The position numbers and the translations under genes were made by a program. Below, one piece after another: positions 21,965-33,399 of a DNA stretch of 64,000 bases (position 1 is its first letter; every line of letters starts with the position of its first letter). The DNA comes from Cryptomeria japonica (lineage: Eukaryota; Streptophyta; Pinopsida; Cupressales; Cupressaceae), in assembly GCF_030272615.1 (NCBI RefSeq), contig NC_081412.1:101978796-102042795 (forward strand), given 5' to 3'. The notes below the pieces were generated by a model. That model saw nothing but the letters and a program-made list of their open reading frames with translations. It was not told the origin of the DNA and searched no databases.

Positions 21965-22250
21965 AGAGTTGATTTGACCATATTTAGAGGTAAATTTTTG
22001 AATAAATTGTGACAATGTTTTGTGACTATTTTGTGTGTCACTGTTTTGTGCCTATGTTTTGAGTATATGTGATGTGTCACTAGTCAATCATGAGCATTCT
22101 TGATTCTTCTATAATCATGGAGAATTATTTGATTCATTATCGGGTCATAGGGGTCATAGATTGAGACTAGATACAATTTGAGCAAAAATTGTCATTGTTG
22201 TCAAAAAAATTGTCAAAAACGTTGTCAAGCAACTTCTACATTACGTCGGT

Positions 22251-22735
22251 AGGGTATGATTCTTGATGTTCCAACACTTTGGGATGCATGATAGGGTCAT
22301 GACTAGCATAAAAATACCCACTCAAATGCACTCATGATGTCAGTTTGTGCACACGACGAACCGAATCAATTCTAGCCAATCCTGCAACTTTGCATTGCAT
22401 GCAACTGACGGTTTTTGCAGCAGACGAAAAAATGCTACCAATTAAAAATGGCTCCGAGTTGTCAAAAAACGAGATAGGAAATTGTAGAGGAGCCTCACAT
22501 GACACCACAAGTTCAAATGGATCGACCATATGTGTCCTGGATTTGAAGAAACGGTCTGTCAAATTTTGACAATTTTTTGGACTCAGGGCACTTGAGAGAT
22601 CGCCCCGATACGGTATGACTCTCGACGTTCTGATGCTTTGGGATGCACAAGAGGAGCATGCATAGTGTAAACCTATTCACCTAGATGTGCTCATGATGTT
22701 GGATTGTGCACATGATGAATCGAATAAATATGCAA
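22251..22735. repeat. Two direct copies of a ~125-bp segment, 360 bp apart
   Basis: 22251-22375 and 22611-22735 share ggtatgattcttgatgttcc / ggtatgactctcgacgttct, ctttgggatgca, gtgctcatgatgt and ttgtgca-acgatgaa-cgaat. The DNA between them has no ORF I can support. Confidence 0.75.
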
Positions 22736-23165
22736 ATATTCATTTAAATTAATAAAAGGGTAGCCACCAAATACAACGAATACACAATAATGAACTAAAT
22801 CCAAGGAGTTTTGTAGGGTTAATTCAACATTTTAGAAATTTCATCAAATCATATTCCATGATTGCAATGTTTTATATCATATATTTTTATTGTTTATATT
22901 CATACTGTTGATTATGTAAGCAAATGATCAATTAAATTTATAAAAGAACAACCACAAAATACAATGAATACAAAATAATGAACTTAGTACACATTTATTG
23001 GATCAAATATCAATATTTATATAAAAAAAAAAGGCATGTCTGCCAAGTCAATACAAGTATTGCAAAAATGTGGAATATGCCATGTTCAAATCGATATACA
23101 ATAAAAATGTAGAATATGTCTACATGTATTGGTCATTCTATGACCAAAACTAACACTATATGATC
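22736..23165. repeat. Imperfect direct repeat and AT-rich spacer
   Basis: The segment with aaatacaacgaatacacaataatgaac (about 22769-22795) recurs as aaatacaatgaatacaaaataatgaac (about 22957-22983). Otherwise AT-rich spacer between the two convergent genes. Confidence 0.6.
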
Positions 23166-25795
23166 CTAAACTTGTGGTGGATCATCAAAATCAAGCCTCT
23201 TCGATGCAGTACATGGCTCTGTAGATGGCTGTAAAACCACAATTCAAAAGCCAAGTTAGAATTCTTTTGTAGAAAATAGTTCACAATTAACAACATAACT
23301 ATGCATTTAACTATAATTTTTTTTGCGAAATTGCATGTAACTATAATTCCTTTGCAATTAAAATGTAGATTACCTCATTGGCTGATCTAGGAGCTAATGT
23401 CTTCGCTCTCCTCAACTTGTCACTCTTAGGAGTTTTCTTGAAGACATACTTAAATGGATCCACATTATGGTTGTACCGCGAAGGGGTCTATTGTAGATTA
23501 AATGTACAATTAATACAATGTACTAACATAAATATATCAAAAACACTTAAAAGCTATAATATAGAGAACAATGATGTACATGTGCCTGAGATGCTTCTCC
23601 AATGGACTGAGCATGGCTCACCATCGATGGAGAAACTATCGCTATTACCTATAGAAAAAATGTTCAAAGTTTAAATAAAATTAATATAATGATAAGTATT
23701 GTAGGTTAAAAACAATTAATTTTACATATCAAACAAAAGTGTACCGGATCCTGAGATGCTTCTCTAGTGCACAAAGGAGGGTTCACCATTGATGAAATAG
23801 GTATGGATATTTCCTGTATGAAAAAATTATAAGATTATAATATATCATAAGCTCACATGTACGTGTGCATATAATCATGAAATCAAGAAAATAAAGTAGA
23901 GATACATACCTCCACCCTCTCTTGATCCACGGGCAAATCAGGTGCATTCAACAAATCCACATAGCTCAGTGGTCGTTGTACATGTAAAATAGACAAAAAA
24001 GACTAATCAATCTACAAACCCCAACTAATACTTGATTTCAACATTTTCAAATAATTGTACAACTAAAAATGTGTTCAATTACCTTCTTCCCATGTTTTGG
24101 CATCTTCGAGGAATTCTTTTTTCTTAGGACAAGCCCTAGACGCAGAGGGGGTACTCTAAAAAAACAAAATTAACATGAGATATTAGTACATATAATAAAT
24201 TAAACATAATTTTAAAAATCTAAAATGAAATGACTTGCATATTCCATCAAAACAATACGTAAAAAGGGTTGTACAAAATATGATACCATATAGCCTTGTA
24301 GGCCAAAATCGACCGCTGAGAGCATGATGTCATCAATCTGGGACATTTGGTCCCCTGTCAACACCTACAAACCAAAAATTGGACCAAGCATTAAAGATAG
24401 TTAGTATATCTTGTATTTTTTTAAATTCAAAGTGTACTATTCTATTTCAACATTTTACAAAATTTATATCTCAGGCATCAAAGTTGCAGCTGTAGTAACT
24501 GGGGGAGGAGTATGGGATACCGCTACTGCATCCTAAAATGCATATTATTTGTCTCAATTTAAATCGATGTATAAATGAAAATTCATTTATGTAATTACAA
24601 ATTTAAAGTGACTGATAAATAAAATGCTATGAATTCAAATCAACACATGTGTCTATCGCTCATGGGCAAACACCATGTCCATCAACTCATCTATCAGCAC
24701 GAAATCCTCAGTCGTGCGGGCCTGACATCTACTCCCATAAATTATGTACAGATGAGATGTGGATCCATCTGCACTGACTGCATCATCTATCCCTGAGCAT
24801 ATCCCCAAGAAACTAACACACATATGTTGGATGGGCTCTCTGTCGCCACCTGGAGCAACTAATGGGTCATCATCCAATACAATAGAGTGTGCTAATGACA
24901 TCCCATGCTAGATGATGGCACCAGTCAATGCTATGGCTGCTTGAAGAGTTTGTAGCTCCATCGACTCTTTCAGCTCTACTGGGATAGCCTGATGCACCTT
25001 GAGTTTGGGTGCTAGGGGGCGGCGACTCTCTATGGGTAATCGCCTATGGGCTCCAGGTCTATCTTGGGCAGAGCCACCACCTCTACCATGGAACTCTCTC
25101 ATGTCAAAATACTTTGGGTGCACATTGAGCACAAACTCACAATATACTGCTCTCAAAAAATATAATGGCACCTCATAATTATTACAAGGTGGATCATCAA
25201 AGACCATCGACCACCTCTGCCAAAAAAGATTCTTCATCTACACATCAGTACACCAATTTATGGGAAACCTTTTTGCTTTAAGAGGTAATGACTGACCAGT
25301 TTTGGGATCAATGAAAAGGGCACATATTTGTTGTTTACTAATATTTTTGTTTTTTACTCCCTCGTATGATAGCCCATTGGCATAGAATTGACGACACCTA
25401 TCCCTAAAGCTTCCCCATTTGGTAATTTGTGTGGAAACAGATATGCCACCACTAGCTAATGTTTCTAGGCTAGTGGTGAGGGATTGATGATGCTCAAGTT
25501 CGGATGTTTTCAATTTAACAATCAGTCTATTGATTTTAGATGTATTTTGTCCTAACTGATTAATTAATTGCTCTTGTGTTTCAGGTGTGTGGTCATAAGG
25601 AGGAATTGGGGGTGTATCTTGTGGGTTTTCAAGAGGTGCATTTGGTTGTTCTTGTTGTGGATTAGAAGAATCTGATTTTTTAAACAAAAAATGAAAAAAC
25701 CTAATCAAAATTAATGAAATTAAATTTAAAATATAAAACAAATTGAACAAACGAGAAAATAAGACAAAAATAAACAAAAACTAACCTTCATCCAT
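23166..25795 (-). pseudogene. Multi-exon gene convergent to the transposase, function unknown
   Basis: Proposed start ATG at 25795 (ATGGATGAAG, donor GTTAG); intron 25785-25672; large exon 25671 to about 24655 (DSSNPQQEQPNAPLENP, FRDRCRQFYANGLSYEGV, VYCEFVLNVHPKYFDMREF). Short exons follow at about 24532-24470, 24364-24287, 24155-24083, ~23975-23910, 23813-23745, 23648-23580, 23487-23374 and 23228-23166, most bounded by AG and GT and several in phase 0; the last ends DDPPQV stop. Two TAG stops (near 25238 and 24905) interrupt the large exon, and at least one donor is damaged. I recognise no domain; a polar, Pro/Gln-rich N-terminus is followed by a possible coiled region (KINRLIVKLKTSELEHHQ). 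In two-gene transposons such an ORF is often a DNA-binding accessory protein; that is analogy only. Confidence 0.5.
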
Positions 25796-25925
25796 AGTGT
25801 CCGAAGGAGAAATCTAGCACCCCATTTGTGGTTTAGGAGAGAAAATGAAGAAAAAGCAAACTAAAAACGCGCTATTCATGGGAAAATAAGACCCAGTTTT
25901 TTTTTTAAACTTTTTTTGACAGGCA

Positions 25926-26105
25926 CTGCGTATGTGGTTCTTTTGGGATTATTAGTGCGTACGCACTCATTTTCTTATAAGTAGCATGTATGCGCTCATT
26001 TTCCTAGAGGTAGCGCATACGCGCTACCTTCTCTAGGCTTGGGAACAACAAACCTAAGTGCATACGCGGTTATTTCAAATTTTAGAACCGCATACGTGCT
26101 GCTTG
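25926..26105. repeat. Right subterminal palindrome cluster
   Basis: Includes gtgcgtacgcactcatttt (about 25955), gcatgtatgcgctcatttt, the longer palindrome gtagcgcatacgcgctac (26010-26027) and gtgcatacgcgg / ccgcatacgtgc (26058-26099), matching the left cluster at 15342-15433. Confidence 0.7.
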
Positions 26106-26139
26106 TTTTTCCATGTTTTTTGGGTGGTGTCCACTTTTG

Positions 26140-26164
26140 TGACCACCATCTTTGTGGACATACC
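26140..26164 (-). repeat. Right terminal inverted repeat
   Basis: Reverse complement of the left end, 23 of 25 positions, followed by the second copy of the ctaaag target duplication at 26165-26170. Confidence 0.85.
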
Positions 26165-26865
26165 CTAAAGCTAATCAGAGATTGTATAGATATATGGTTG
26201 GTGAATTGTTGTATCTTACTCAAACTAGGTCGGACATTATGCATGTTATGTGCATGGCTGCTAGATATCAAGTTGATCCAAAAGAGATTCATGTCACTAC
26301 TGTTAAGAGGATATATAGATACTTGAAGGTAACTATGGATTGTGGTTTATGGTATCCAAGGAATTATGATTTCATGCTTTGTGCCTACACTGATGCAGAT
26401 TGGGTTGGTGATGTTGATGACCGGAAGAAAACTACTAGTGGAGCATTCTTTTTGAGTAAGAAGTTGGTTTCATGGGCTAGTAATAAACAAGATTCAATGT
26501 CTTTATCTACTATAAAAGTTGAGTACATTGATGCTTCTAGTAATTGTGCTCAGCTAGTTTGGATGAAGCAAATGCTAAAGGATATCAAAATTATTTATGA
26601 TGAGTCTATTGTTATTTACTGTGATAATTCCAATGCTATCAACATGTCAAAGAATCTGGTGCAATATTCAAAGACAAAACATGTGTGAATCAAATATAAT
26701 TACTTGAGAGAGAAAGTTAGTGAAGAGAAGGTGAAGTTGGAGTATGTATCTACAAAGGAACAAATAACTGATATTTTCACTATACCTTTGCCTACAGATA
26801 CATTTGTCTACTTGAGATACAAGTTAGGGGTATCTACCCCTACTGATGAGAACAAGATGCATTGA
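26165..26865 (+). pseudogene. Copia C RT end and RNase H
   Basis: After the duplicated ctaaag the frame continues ANQRLYRYMVGELLYLTQTRSD, then the RNase H: LCAYTDADWVGDVDDRK, STIKVEYI, IVIYCDNSNAINMSKN and KTKHV, ending near 26865 with GVSTPTDENKMH stop. The Asp, Glu and Asp of RNase H are all readable. A TGA at 26686-26688 (after KHV) breaks the frame. RNase H would degrade the RNA template after first-strand synthesis. Confidence 0.88.
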
Positions 26866-27168
26866 GTTGTATCAATCCAGTAGATTTCAGAGACATCTTT
26901 TTTTCTGGATTGGTCAGTTGGTGCTACTCCTCTAGTTGAGTAGTTTGTTAATTTGGTTATGTATTTCTAGGAGAGAGATTCATGTTTCTATTTTGGAGAG
27001 AGATTTTGGTTTTTTGTTTTAGAGCTTTGGCATTTATGTCAAAGGGGGAGAGAGAACATATGAAAAAATCTTTCTAAGTTCTGATCTTAGGGGGAGTTTG
27101 TTGGAGTTTGTTGGTGATATCTTCTTTCTTTCCATTGTTTTTCACATTCATATGTTGCTATCACTACC
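26866..27168 (+). other. 3' non-coding region of Copia C
   Basis: T/G-rich DNA with aaagggggagaga at about 27040 and agggggag near 27088; no ORF. Leads into the polypurine tract. Confidence 0.5.
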
Positions 27169-27180
27169 AAAGGGGGAGAT
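27169..27180 (+). other. Polypurine tract of Copia C
   Basis: aaagggggagat immediately before TGTTGG. Confidence 0.85.
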
Positions 27181-28437
27181 TGTTGGATATTGTTGTTTAT
27201 TGTTGATGCTAGGATATGTTGTTATCATTTGTGCCAACATATTCCTATGATTTGATCCACTGATTGTAGATTGGGAAGATCTTATGATCCAGTTTGTAGT
27301 GTTGGTTTGTTGATCATTGTTTTGCAGAGTTTGGTATATCCTCTTGTATATTCCGGTGTGATCAGATCTGATGCTGAGTTTTTTGGATATTGCTTGGGAT
27401 GGTCTTGCGTATCTTCATTTCAGATGGTTCATGATTTGGTGCTACACAAGTTATCTTTATTCTTGACAGTTGTCGATTGGTTGTGTTCTTGAGCTTTCAA
27501 ATGTTGACCAATGAAGATTTGATAAGTGGTGTTGGTGCAGCTATTGATGAGGTTTCTAACATGCTTCCTGATGTTTCCTAAGTATGTCCTATTTTTTTGG
27601 TGATCCGCATTGATCGTTGTGCAAGTTTTTGGTGGTTTCTATCAACCGATGATTTGTGTGTTATGTGGTATTTCTGGTGGTGTAGCATGTTACGGTTGAT
27701 CTTGGCATGACTTCTGGTGGAGTTGATCATTCTAGAATTTGTTTTAGGACCATGTTATTCTATGTAAATCATTATATTGGTCTAGTGGTTGATCTTTGTA
27801 TCGTGTGATATAATTTTGTAATTGAGGGTTGACGGTTTAGTTGACCTTATTATCAAGGTTGATGATTTATATATATAGGTGATATATTCATGTACTTTGG
27901 GTGTTGATGTTGTGTCTGCATTATCAAAGAGAGGTTTGTGTGCAAACAAGTGATTTATCCTTTGGTGTTGAGTTTGAGGTGAGATTAGTGCTGCAAGGAA
28001 GACATTTGTGCTTAATCGGAATTGTAATCAGGCATTTGGAGATGTTATTCTTTCAGTTCACTTCTTCCGAATTGTATTTTGGATCTTATTGTAAGTCAAT
28101 GAAACTTCCCTAAGGGTTGTAACCTTTCGAGCCATTATATTTGAGCAGTGAGCTCTATGCAGTGTTCCTCAATGCATGTGCATTCCTCATTGTAATATTT
28201 TCACATATTACTGCAAAGTATCATCTTACTATGGGTAGGTTCCCACCATGGTTTTTCCCTTAACTGGGTTTTCCACGTCAAAATATTGGTGTTGTGTGTT
28301 GTGCTATTAATTTTCTTATATGTCTTATAATCTTATTGTTGTGATTTATTAGATCTATTTTTGGTGGTTAAGTTTGTGTTTCTAGTGAAGACTGATTCAC
28401 CCCCCCTCTCAATCTTCCTTCTTTATTGTTGCTAACA
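27181..28437 (+). repeat. 3' LTR of Copia C
   Basis: Starts TGTTGGATATTG, ends ttgttgctaaca, 1257 bases. The U5 end holds attcaccccccctctcaatc, shared with the other Copia LTRs. Confidence 0.85.
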
Positions 28438-28978
28438 AAACTTTGGATCAATTGTTAGATAGATTATGTGGTGAGGATCAAAGGATAGAGGTTTCTAATT
28501 TCGATCTATAGATGTTTAATGAGAATAAAATAGAATATCAATGTCATATTTTTACTTTTGCAGATAAAAGAAGTTGATCAATGATTTGTATAGAAAACTA
28601 AGTAACCCTTTGTATCATGATTGTTCCTTTTCTAATTGGACTGGGTTCTCTTATTGCTAGTGAGGCATATATTATGTTTCTAATGAGGCATAACTTGTAA
28701 TCAATAAGATTTATGGCCAGTGAGGCTTAGTAAAGTTGATTTTCATAGTGGTTTTTTACTCTTCTAGAGTTTTCCACTCAGACATATGTATTATGTGATA
28801 TGTATATGTAAGTCTTGCATTTTTTGGTAGGTATATGTCTTGATGCTATTTATTTATGTTTCATGGTTTGTTATATACCTTGGTGCCATTGTGTTAAAGA
28901 ATTTAGCTGTTAAATTAATTGTTTTTATTGACTATTGATTCACCCCCACTCCTCTCAATGGTTTGGATTATTCCAACA
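28438..28978 (+). repeat. 5' LTR remnant of Copia A
   Basis: The 3' part of an LTR: gagttttccactcagac near 28760, then attcacccccactcctctcaatgg and the end ttattccaaca at 28978. The LTR start is not found, so it is truncated by or adjacent to Copia C. Confidence 0.65.
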
Positions 28979-28980
28979 AG

Positions 28981-28992
28981 TGGCATCAAAGC
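28981..28992 (+). other. Primer binding site of Copia A
   Basis: tggcatcaaagc, two changes from the tRNA-iMet complement tggtatcagagc, two bases after the LTR end. Confidence 0.7.
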
Positions 28993-29029
28993 AGTCAAGT
29001 TCCTAGGAGATATTTAACAGCCTTAGGTT

Positions 29030-31560
29030 GAATTTGGAAGTGGATTACTTGTAACCAAGGCACAAGAGGGTTCTTTAGCTACAAAAGTGTTGGAATGTAC
29101 TGATATCGACAATAAACTGAGAAGGGGGGTGAATCAGTTTACTCACAAGTGCAACAATTAATTCAATTATAAACCTTATACCAGAGCACAACATAATGAA
29201 AGATATATCATGAAAGAAAAACACACATAGCACCAATATTTTGACATGGAAAACCCAGAAAGTGAAAAACATCGGACTACAATCTAGAAAGTAATGAACT
29301 GTGAAAGTAGCATCTACTAATGCCTGATACAGTTTTGGTTAAGTACTAATGTCTGCTCTACAATACAAAACCTTTCCAACCTTCACTGGAATGATATGAC
29401 TCTATGCGCACATAATCCTTTCTCTAAAAATATAGACTTAACCACCCATAACTATCGATCCTCAAATTACATGAATAAGTCACCTATAAATACAGATCAT
29501 CAACCTTAATGACAAGGTCAGCTAAACCCTAAACCCATAAACCCATCGTTACAAAAAATACATCACATGATACCACCAGACCAATATTATGATTTACATT
29601 ACGTACCATGGACCTAAATTAAATATCTAAACAATTATATCCACCATAAATTCCACTAAGACCAAAATCCAACACACTTCACCAACTGGTAGAAACCCTT
29701 AGTGAAGTAACATAAATTTTAACCGGATCCAAATAGGACCACCATAATAACAGATCATCCAATGTAAATTCATCAAATACTTGGAATATATCAGGAAGCA
29801 CCTTCAGCATGAAATAAACTGATTCCATAAGTCGAACCCAAAATCCACTGACCAAGTCACCAAAACAATATACCGGTAAAGCTAACCGGGAACACCAGAA
29901 GCCAGTAAAACCAAAAGCTAGTCGTGAAAGCCAAGAATAAGCTAGTAAAGGTGCAAGCTAGCCGGTAACCGAAAATACCAAAAGTGATAACCAATTATGA
30001 AACCACTAGAATATAGAAAGCATATAACCATCAGAATAAGCATCCAAAACCGATTCCAGAGATCTGATCATACCGGATCAGAATCATAACCAAAATCAAG
30101 AATATCACCAAGACTAACAGGGATACAGTGTTGACATCAATGACAACACTTAACCAAATCCAGCTTATTACCAACAAAAAGAACCTTTGTTTGATGGTTT
30201 AGACTATGCCTTTTGGAAGGTTAGAATGCAAACATATTTATTTTCTCTAGGAGTTGATGTATGGAGTTTAGTTTTAAATGGTTATAATGTTCCTACTACT
30301 ACACCCACTAATATTGCTAACAAAAAGGAATATGAAATTGATGTCGGGGAAAAGAATGGTATACTTTGTGGCTTGTCTAAAGAAGTTTTTTTCAAGGTTA
30401 TGCATTGTAAGTCTTCACAATAGGTTTGATATAAATTGAATAATATTATTATGGTATGATAAAGTAAATAAAACCAAAATACAAACCCTTAAAGAAAAGT
30501 TTGAAGGACTGGAAATGAATGAGGAAGAGAAGATAACAGGTTACCTTAAAATTGATGAGACAGTCAATTCTATTTGTAGTCTTGGAGAAGAGGTAGAGGA
30601 TAAAGATGTAGTTAGAAAGGTCCTAAGGTCTTTGTCATTTAAGTATGATTCCAAAATATATGTAATAGAATAAGTAAAGTATATAAACATGTACACTATG
30701 GATGACTTATATGGTGCTCTCACAACATATGGAATAAGAACATGTAAAGAAGAGTCTTCAATTAGAGAAGAAGCCTTCAAGACTTTGAAAAAGGTTAAAT
30801 GATGAAGAAGAAGTCTTATGTGTGGTTTGAAAAGTCCAATTGCATATTAGAAAGATACACGTGAGGAGAATAGTGAATCTGAGATTATAGATGTTGATCC
30901 TGAGGGTGAACTGATTTGTGCCCTAAAGGAGATCAAAAGATTGAAAAAGGAGGCTTGCATACAAAAAGATCAAGCCAAGAGAGAAAAGGAAAACCTGATC
31001 AACAAGATTAAAAGGGCAAATCAATTGGTTGTTGATTTGAAAACACAACTTGAGGAAAGAAAGAGAGTTGAAGAAGTGACCAAGATAGAGTTGGCTTGCA
31101 AGATAAAGAATTGTCAAAACTTGGAAGTATAAATATTCTCATTAAGAAATAAGTTAGCAAGATATGAAAGTAACAACAAACTCAAAGGGTATGAAGTTGG
31201 CCAAAGTTCAAGGATGTCAGGAACTAATGATAGTAGTCAAGCACAAACTTCCTCAATTTTTTATCACAATAATATAGTCAAAGGTTCAAATATTGATGAT
31301 CATGATAAGAGAAAAAAATATGTTTAAAAAATCATCAATTGCACATGGAAGATTTCCAATTAGGTTTAACTTTCATTTCTTTGGCTATTATTTTTATTGT
31401 AATCAGTATGGTCATAAGGTTAGTGAATATAGAGTTTCTATAAAAAGAAGATCAAACTTGTTTGATAGAAGTTATTTTGATATGATGAATAATATGAGAT
31501 GCTATAGTTGTCATAGTATTGGCCACATAATTAAGTATTGTAGATTTAATCTTGACAAAT
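29030..31560 (+). pseudogene. Copia A gag, interrupted by a solo LTR
   Basis: The N-terminus before the insert rejoins at 30182: EPLFDGLDYAFWKVRMQTYL, the usual Copia gag start. A gag body follows at about 30470-30800 (KEKFEGLEMNEEEKITGYL, DLYGALTTYG), then a predicted coiled coil (ALKEIKRLKKEACIQKD to LEERKRVEEVTK, about 30905-31075) and a CCHC knuckle CYSCHSIGHIIKYC near 31501-31542; an earlier knuckle near 31390-31430 has lost Cys residues (YYFYCNQYGHKVSEY). Gag forms the particle that packages the RNA. Several stops and frameshifts (30421, 30430-30480, 30670, 30800, 31130, 31325). Confidence 0.85.
29088..30176 (-). repeat. Solo Copia-type LTR, TSD aaaag
   Basis: On the - strand begins TGTTGGTAATAAGC at 30176 and ends GTACATTCCAACA at 29088 (1089 bases). 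Flanked by aaaag at 29083-29087 and 30177-30181. The gggggtgaatcag near 29127 is the U5 end in reverse. No internal region, so it is a solo LTR left by recombination between two LTRs. Confidence 0.9.
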
Positions 31561-32870
31561 AAAATGAGAAATACAATGTTAATCCTGAGAAGAACATTAA
31601 TCCTTTAAAATCATATGTGAAAATGAATAAAGTTAAATTAGTTTGGAGACCAAAGGCAATTAAGGATATTGAAAAATCAATGTTTGTTCAGGCTACATTT
31701 CATACTAAAAAGAAAGACTTATAGGTGGTTGGTAGTGGTTGTTCAAACCACATGACTAGTGACAAGGAGAAATTCACCAAAATTGAAGGATATGATGGAG
31801 CGTTTGTTAGTTTTGGAGATAAAACTTCCAAACAAATCAAAGCCTTAGAAAATCTATTGTTAGATGACAATATGCCTATTCATGATGTTTAGTATGTAGA
31901 AAATTTAAAACATAAGTTATTGAGTGTTTAAGCCATATTTATGACAATGGTTACTGTACATAGTGAAATTTGGAAGATTAAACTATTGTAAAACCAACAA
32001 ATATCCAACCACATAAAACCCAAGTTATACAATTAAGATCCACCATACACCAATGAAGAGCCTAAAACATGCAAAATATTAAAAACATGAAAGATTATAC
32101 CATTCACATGCTTAATAGGGTTTGATCTCCATTGTTTCCAATCTTCATTGATCCTCTTTGATATGGTTGCTCTCAAATTTTGTATTGTGCACAAGAGCTC
32201 AAAAAACAATGAATTGTGGTTGTGTAGACGCTTGATTGCTTGATCACATGAAAGATTGATTGATCGCATATGAAGTCATTATAAGGGTTGATAAGGATGA
32301 AAGGATCCTCTCATATAGAAGACACCTTAGAAAATATAGGGATAAGATTAAGAGGTGAAAGGATAAATGGTCGACTAGGATTAAAGGGTGGGTAGAAGAA
32401 ATAATAAAATATGAAGGGGGTAGTTAAGGATAAATCAAGAAATGAATGACAAGCATCATGGAGGGAAAAAACTAATGAATTAATTAAATAAATAAAGATA
32501 TATTTAATTAATAGAAAAAGTGGGACCAATTAAACAAATAAAATATTTATTTAATTTAGTGAAAGGATAATATAAATAACTAAAAATATTTATTTAAATG
32601 AGGAGATGCTAGAAGAGGGTAATAAATTGATTAAATAAATAAAGATCTATTTAATTAATAGAAGGCTTAGGATAAAATAATTAAAAAAATAAAAATATTT
32701 ATTTAATTAGGCTAGGACAATTTTAGGTGTCTACAGTTACAATGTTTTATTTAATGCTCAAGGTTGTAAGATAAAGAAAAAGTCAAGAAAGGCAATTGCA
32801 ACAAGTAAGAGGATAAAAGGAAATGTATACAATCTGAAAACATCACAAATAGTGACAAACATGAAGATAT
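31561..32870 (+). pseudogene. Copia A protease and pre-integrase region
   Basis: VVGSGCSNHMTSDKEKF near 31720-31770 is the protease active-site region; the family's D-S-G reads G-S-G, so the catalytic Asp is gone. The pre-integrase part is cut at 31954 by a solo LTR and resumes at 32741 (NVLFNAQGCKI, KGNVYNL). Stops at about 31722, 31891 and 31930. The protease would cut the polyprotein. Confidence 0.8.
31955..32735 (-). repeat. Solo Gypsy-type LTR, TSD gttac
   Basis: Begins on the - strand TGTAGACACC at 32735 and ends TATGTACA at 31955; 781 bases, TGTA/TACA ends. Flanked by gttac at 31950-31954 and 32736-32740. AT-rich U3 with attaattaaat blocks like the Tat-like LTR at 9209-10357. Confidence 0.92.
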
Positions 32871-33399
32871 CTACCTTATGGGCCAGGTTGATGAGAGTTG
32901 GTTGTGGCATATAAGACTTGGACATCTAAACTTAAGCAAACATCAAAACATTAGAGGCATGCCACTCATTCACAAGTCAGTAAACAACACTTGCAAGTGT
33001 CAACATGGGAAACAAACAAAAATCAGTTTTAAATCAAAAGAGCATTCATTTACTAAGTTGTTGCAACTAGTCCATACATATTTGTGTGGCCCTACTAGGA
33101 TAAGGGATATTGGTGGAAAAATATATTTTATGCTTTTTGTTGATGAATATACAAGGATAACTTGGGTGACTTTTCTAAAACACAAATCATAGGCATTTGA
33201 TAGATTTAAAGTGTTTAGAAACATGGTTGAAAAGGAATCAGATCGAGAATAAAGTGTTTAAGGTCAGGGTGGAGCATATACACCAAGTGAGTTTGAAGAG
33301 TATTGTGAGCAACATGGCATCAAAGGATAGTATGTTGCCTCAAGAACACCTCAACAAAATGGGGTGGTAGAAAGAAAAAATAGAACAGTTAAGAAGATG
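32871..33399 (+). pseudogene. Copia A integrase
   Basis: Zinc region WLWHIRLGHLNL and TCKCQHGKQ (about 32900-33015), core KLLQLVHTYLCGPTR (first catalytic Asp replaced by Tyr), FMLFVDEYTRITWVTFLKHKS, then degraded sequence where the second Asp motif should be, and RTPQQNGVVERKNRTVKK (about 33340-33397) where the Glu (V-E-R) is kept. The frame breaks at 33190 and 33250-33270. It is cut at 33399 by the chromovirus and resumes at 51542 as ARTMLDEAKL. Integrase would insert the cDNA. Confidence 0.85.
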
